A stretch of 64,000 bases of DNA from Ramlibacter ginsenosidimutans. Its GTDB lineage: Bacteria > Pseudomonadota > Gammaproteobacteria > Burkholderiales > Burkholderiaceae_C. How positions within the stretch are numbered: position 1 is the stretch's first letter; the number at the start of each line of letters is the position of its first letter. The DNA lies in contig NZ_JAEPWM010000004.1 in NCBI RefSeq assembly GCF_016654015.1, forward strand, positions 310,001-374,000, written 5' to 3'. The notes below the pieces were generated by a model that was given only the letters and a program-made list of their open reading frames with translations, was not told the origin of the DNA and ran no database searches. Below are positions 59,012-64,000 of the stretch, piece after piece. The translations under genes were made by a program, and so were the position numbers.

Positions 59012-60118
59012 CTAGCCGGCGCGCGCGCTGCGCACCGCGGCGGCGAGCTCGCGGAGCACGTCCTGCGTCTGCTCCCAGCCCAGGCAGCCGTCGGTGATGG
59101 AGACGCCCGGTTGCAAGGGCTTGCCGGGCTCGAGGTCCTGCCGGCCGCCGTGCAGGTGGCTCTCCACCATCACCCCGAGGATGCGGCGCTCGCCGCCCGC
59201 GATCTGGCGCGCGAGTTCGCGGGCCACTTCGGGCTGCTTGCGGTAGTCCTTGCCCGAGTTGGCGTGCGAGCAGTCCACCATGACGCGCCCGCTGCCGCCG
59301 CCCTTGCGCGCGAGCGCGCAGGCGGCCTCGATGTCCGCCGGCGCATAGTTGGGCCCGCGCGAGCCGCCACGCAGGATGATGTGGCAGTCGGCGTTGCCCT
59401 CGGTCTCGAAGACGGCGGCCACGCCCATCTTGGTCATGCCCATGAAGGCATGCGGCGCCCGGCAGGCCTGCAGCGCGTCGGCGGCCATCTGCACGCTGCC
59501 GTCCGTGCCGTTCTTGAACCCGATCGCGCAACTCAGGCCGGACGCCAGCTGGCGATGGCTCGGGCTCTCGGTCGTGCGCGCGCCGATCGCGCCCCAGCTG
59601 ATCAGGTCCGAGATGTACTGCGGGCTCAGCAGGTCCAGGAACTCGGTGCCTGCGGGCAAGCCGAGCTGGGCGATCTCCAGCAGCAACTGGCGCGCGAGGC
59701 GCAGGCCCTCGTTGATGCGGAAGCTGCCGTCCAGGCGCGGGTCGTTGATGTAGCCCTTCCAGCCCACGGTCGTGCGCGGCTTCTCGAAGTACACGCGCAT
59801 CACCAGCAGCAGGTCCTCGCGCAGTTCGTCGGCCAGGCCGCGCAGGCGCCGCGCGTACTCCATCGCCTGCGCGTGGTCGTGGATCGAGCAGGGCCCCACC
59901 ACGACCAGCAGCCGCGGGTCCGTCCCGTGCACGGCGGCGGCCACTTCGGTGCGGCTGCGCTCGATGAAGGCCTGCACGGCCTCGTCGGCCGGCAGTTCGT
60001 ATTGCAGCAGCGCGGGCGAGATCAGCGGGCGCACGTCGCGGATGCGGACGTCGTCCAGCCGCGTGGCCTGCGGCATTTCCTCGGCGCCCTCGGGGCGCGG
60101 TGCGTCGATGGGGTTCAT
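59012..60118 (-). CDS. aroG: 3-deoxy-7-phosphoheptulonate synthase (class I)
   Basis: AroG condenses phosphoenolpyruvate and erythrose-4-phosphate, the first step of aromatic amino acid synthesis. The 368-residue enzyme belongs to the AroG/F/H type, with VVVGPCSIHDHAQAMEYA, the EKPRTTVGWKGYINDP loop, GARTTESPSHRQLASG and DCSHANSGKDY supplying metal ligands. N-terminal residues 15-50 carry the feedback-inhibition region, but which aromatic amino acid inhibits it cannot be told. It is divergent from an alpha/beta hydrolase 38 bases away. Confidence 0.96.
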   Translation of the reverse strand: MNPIDAPRPEGAEEMPQATRLDDVRIRDVRPLISPALLQYELPADEAVQAFIERSRTEVAAAVHGTDPRLLVVVGPCSIHDHAQAMEYARRLRGLADELREDLLLVMRVYFEKPRTTVGWKGYINDPRLDGSFRINEGLRLARQLLLEIAQLGLPAGTEFLDLLSPQYISDLISWGAIGARTTESPSHRQLASGLSCAIGFKNGTDGSVQMAADALQACRAPHAFMGMTKMGVAAVFETEGNADCHIILRGGSRGPNYAPADIEAACALARKGGGSGRVMVDCSHANSGKDYRKQPEVARELARQIAGGERRILGVMVESHLHGGRQDLEPGKPLQPGVSITDGCLGWEQTQDVLRELAAAVRSARAG

Positions 60119-60143
60119 GCGAAAGTTCTCCGGCAGCCTGCAC

Positions 60144-60149
60144 TATATT
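60144..60149 (+). promoter_or_regulatory. -10 box implying a leaderless mRNA for the hydrolase at 60157
   Basis: TATATT lies exactly seven bases before the ATG, the same geometry as at hemA. A clear -35 is not visible. Confidence 0.4.
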
Positions 60150-60156
60150 GGCTGCC

Positions 60157-60940
60157 ATGGCCTTCCTCTCCCTCGAGCTTGCCGGCACGTCCACCCGCAT
60201 CGAATATGCATGGGTCGGCAAAGCCGATGCGGCCGCGCCCACGCTCGTCTTCCTGCACGAAGGCCTGGGCTCGGTGGCGATGTGGCGCGACTTCCCCGCG
60301 CGCCTGTGCGATGCCGCCGGCGTGCGGGGCCTCGTGTATTCGCGCCCCGGCTACGGCCAGTCCACGCCGCGGCCCGCCGATGAACACTGGCAGCCGGACT
60401 TCATGCACAAGCAGGCGCGCCACGTGCTGCCCGCCGTGCTGCGCGCGCTGGAGGTGAAGCGGCCCTGGCTGTTCGGCCACAGCGACGGCGGAACGATCGC
60501 GCTGCTCTACGCGGCCGCGTTCCCGCAGGCGCTGCGCGGCGCGATCGTGCTGGCGCCGCACATCTTCGTGGAGGAGATCTCCGTCACCAGCATCCGGCAG
60601 GCACGCGAGGCCTACCGCACGACCGACCTGCGGCAGAAGCTGGCGCGCTACCACGCGGATCCCGATTCCGCGTTCTGGGGCTGGAACGACGCCTGGCTGT
60701 CGCCCGTGTTTCGCGACTGGTCGATCGCGCAGGAGATCCGCGCGATCACCTGTCCGCTGCTGGCCATCCAGGGCGTCGACGACGAATACGGAACGCTGGA
60801 GCAGGTGCGCGGCATCGCACGCGCGGTGCCGCAGACGCGCCTGCTGGAGCTGCCGCACTGCGGCCACTCGCCGCACAAGGACCAGCCCGACGCCGTGATC
60901 GCCGCGGCGACGCTGTTCGTCGCCGCGGGCGGCCAGTCCG

Positions 60941-60969
<29 letters not shown>
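60157..60969 (+). CDS. Alpha/beta hydrolase
   Basis: This 270-residue soluble hydrolase has [18 protein letters not shown] (oxyanion region), the nucleophile elbow [12 protein letters not shown] (Ser), Asp in IQGVDDEYG and catalytic His in [13 protein letters not shown]. It resembles the epoxide hydrolase / haloperoxidase-like group often found near aromatic genes, but no substrate can be named. The ATG at 60157 gives [10 protein letters not shown]; an upstream in-frame start would overlap the aroG control region. Its 3' end overlaps glgX by 29 bases, tail to tail. Confidence 0.88.
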
Positions 60970-63096
<2,127 letters not shown>

Positions 63097-63100
<4 letters not shown>

Positions 63101-63468
63101 CCGAGGAATGGAGGGCCGGCGAGCCGGCAGCCCGGGGCGATGCCGCGCTCGCGGAACCAGCCCTGGTTCACTTCGAGGACGAAGCGCACGGGGTCACCGG
63201 AGGACTCGCCCTCGAGGTCGTGCGGTTCGAGGTCGGCGATCTTCAGGATCGTGCCGTCGTCCTCGAGGAAGGCGATGGACAGCGGCAGCGGCGTGTCCTT
63301 CATCCAGAAGCTCTGGACTTCGCACGTGTCGCACATGAAGAGCATGCCTTCGTCCGGCGCGAGCTCGCGCCGGTGCATGAGGCCGACGGCGCGCTCCTCG
63401 TCGCTGCGGGCGACGTGCACGACGATCTGGTGTTCACCGGCGGTGAGCTGGACGCGGGGCAGGTTCAT
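63097..63468 (-). CDS. DUF192 family protein
   Basis: This 123-residue protein spans one DUF192 domain, with [16 protein letters not shown], the [15 protein letters not shown] strand and the closing [18 protein letters not shown]. Most DUF192 proteins carry a signal peptide; this one has none from the ATG at 63468, which would make it cytosolic. It is translationally coupled to glgX. The function is unknown. Confidence 0.87.
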
Positions 63469-63558
63469 CGCGCACGATGCTCGCGCGAATCGCTGGGCCA
63501 GGCCGTAGGACGGCGCCAACGCCGGATGACTGCGGGCGCCGTCGTTGTAGGATAGTCC

Positions 63559-64000
63559 GTGACCTCTCCTGCAGTTGCCTCCGCCGCATCCACCCAGGCC
63601 GACAACAGCGCCACGCGTGCCGCCGTGGTGTTGCTGGCCATCGCCGGGTTCTTCAGCGGCGCCGCCCTGCGCATCTGCGACGGCCTGCTGCCGCGACTCG
63701 CCGCCGACTTCTCCGTGACGCCGGGCGTCGCGGGTCGCGTGGTGCTCACGTTCGCGATCGCCTACGGGATTTCGCAACTGCTGTTCGGGCCGCTGGGCGA
63801 CCGCTACGGCAAGGCGCGCGTCATGTGCGCGTCGCTGTTCGCCTGCGCGGCGAGCTCGCTGGCCTGCACGCTCGCGCCGGATTTCGACGCGCTGGTGCGG
63901 CTGCGCGTGTTGTGGGGCATCACGGCGGCGGGCGTCATCCCGCTGGCCATCGCCTGGATCGGCGATGCGGTGCACTACGAGCAGCGCCAGGCGACGCTGG
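63559..64000 (+). CDS. MFS transporter (3' end outside window)
   Basis: The first 147 residues of a major facilitator superfamily permease are visible. After a short polar N-terminus come four hydrophobic helices, with the loop 2-3 motif GPLGDRYGKARV, the MFS motif A, between helices 2 and 3. The start is GTG at 63559. TAGGAT at 63548-63553 is a possible -10 only five bases ahead, so the mRNA may again lack a leader. The cargo cannot be judged from this part; drug-efflux (Bcr/EmrD-like) types share this N-terminal pattern. Confidence 0.88.
   Translation, partial: MTSPAVASAASTQADNSATRAAVVLLAIAGFFSGAALRICDGLLPRLAADFSVTPGVAGRVVLTFAIAYGISQLLFGPLGDRYGKARVMCASLFACAASSLACTLAPDFDALVRLRVLWGITAAGVIPLAIAWIGDAVHYEQRQATL

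Overview
The window is a gene-dense, high-GC (about two thirds GC) stretch of a betaproteobacterial chromosome. Order Burkholderiales is well supported and family Comamonadaceae (Ramlibacter/Variovorax-like) is likely. The grounds are protein family members typical of that order (BktB-type thiolase, fused IcmF mutase, DUF3297, CNP1-like protein, ZapD) and typical local gene orders (rplU-rpmA-obgE-proB next to ispB, pilBCD-coaE-zapD-yacG, hemCDXY). Genus cannot be fixed from the sequence alone. No phage, transposase, CRISPR array, rRNA or integration site was seen. There is one tRNA gene, tRNA-Pro(CGG). The first and last genes are cut by the window edges.

Layout. 1-4197: a Maf-like pyrophosphatase (partial) and an RsmI-like methyltransferase face a leftward operon rluC / HAD phosphatase / Rieske protein / S49 peptidase. 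4161-7950: rne (RNase E) with its own promoter, a 500-nt leader and a strong terminator. 8100-12090: leftward haem operon hemC-hemD-hemX-hemY, divergent from ppc. 15068-17448: a glucose-1-dehydrogenase-like SDR coupled to a cytosolic trehalase. 17514-22279: DUF3297, an AI-2E permease, an AlgR/AlgZ-like LytTR two-component pair and divergent argH. 22335-25123: FMN-dependent 2-hydroxyacid dehydrogenase, a DinB-like polymerase and a small membrane protein. 25130-28800: overlapping leftward run yaaA / prolyl-hydroxylase-like / alpha-beta hydrolase / queF, preceded by a small membrane protein. 28875-32565: hemA, prfA-prmC, grxD. 32901-34571: a stand-alone Lon-like AAA+ ATPase, then a lytic transglycosylase read in from proS. 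36407-42132: rppH, CNP1-like, proB, obgE, rpmA, rplU, ispB, tRNA-Pro. 42384-47833: pilB-pilC-pilD-coaE-zapD-yacG. 47987-51125: Nudix, DUF815 ATPase, argJ, rhodanese. 51308-58995: a FAH-family protein with an export signal, then a rightward ppk2-icmF-bktB-hbd operon and a small conserved-looking protein. 59012-64000: aroG, an alpha/beta hydrolase, glgX, DUF192 and an MFS transporter (partial).

Most of the window is housekeeping: haem synthesis, arginine and aromatic biosynthesis, translation, RNA decay and type IV pilus assembly. The signals most worth a second look are non-coding. (1) A near-consensus sigma-54 element sits just ahead of an orphan Lon-like AAA+ ATPase with no protease domain. 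(2) A perfect 7+7 palindrome fills the -35/-10 spacer of the ppk2-icmF-bktB-hbd operon, the architecture expected for a MerR-family (LiuR-like) activator. (3) A family of about 100-135 bp intergenic palindromes is present five times. (4) Several promoters place the predicted transcription start on the start codon, suggesting leaderless mRNAs (hemA, the hydrolase at 60157, perhaps ppk2). (5) prfA has a long-range stem just ahead of its start codon. I do not see a clear new defence or mobile system, and nothing here demands one.
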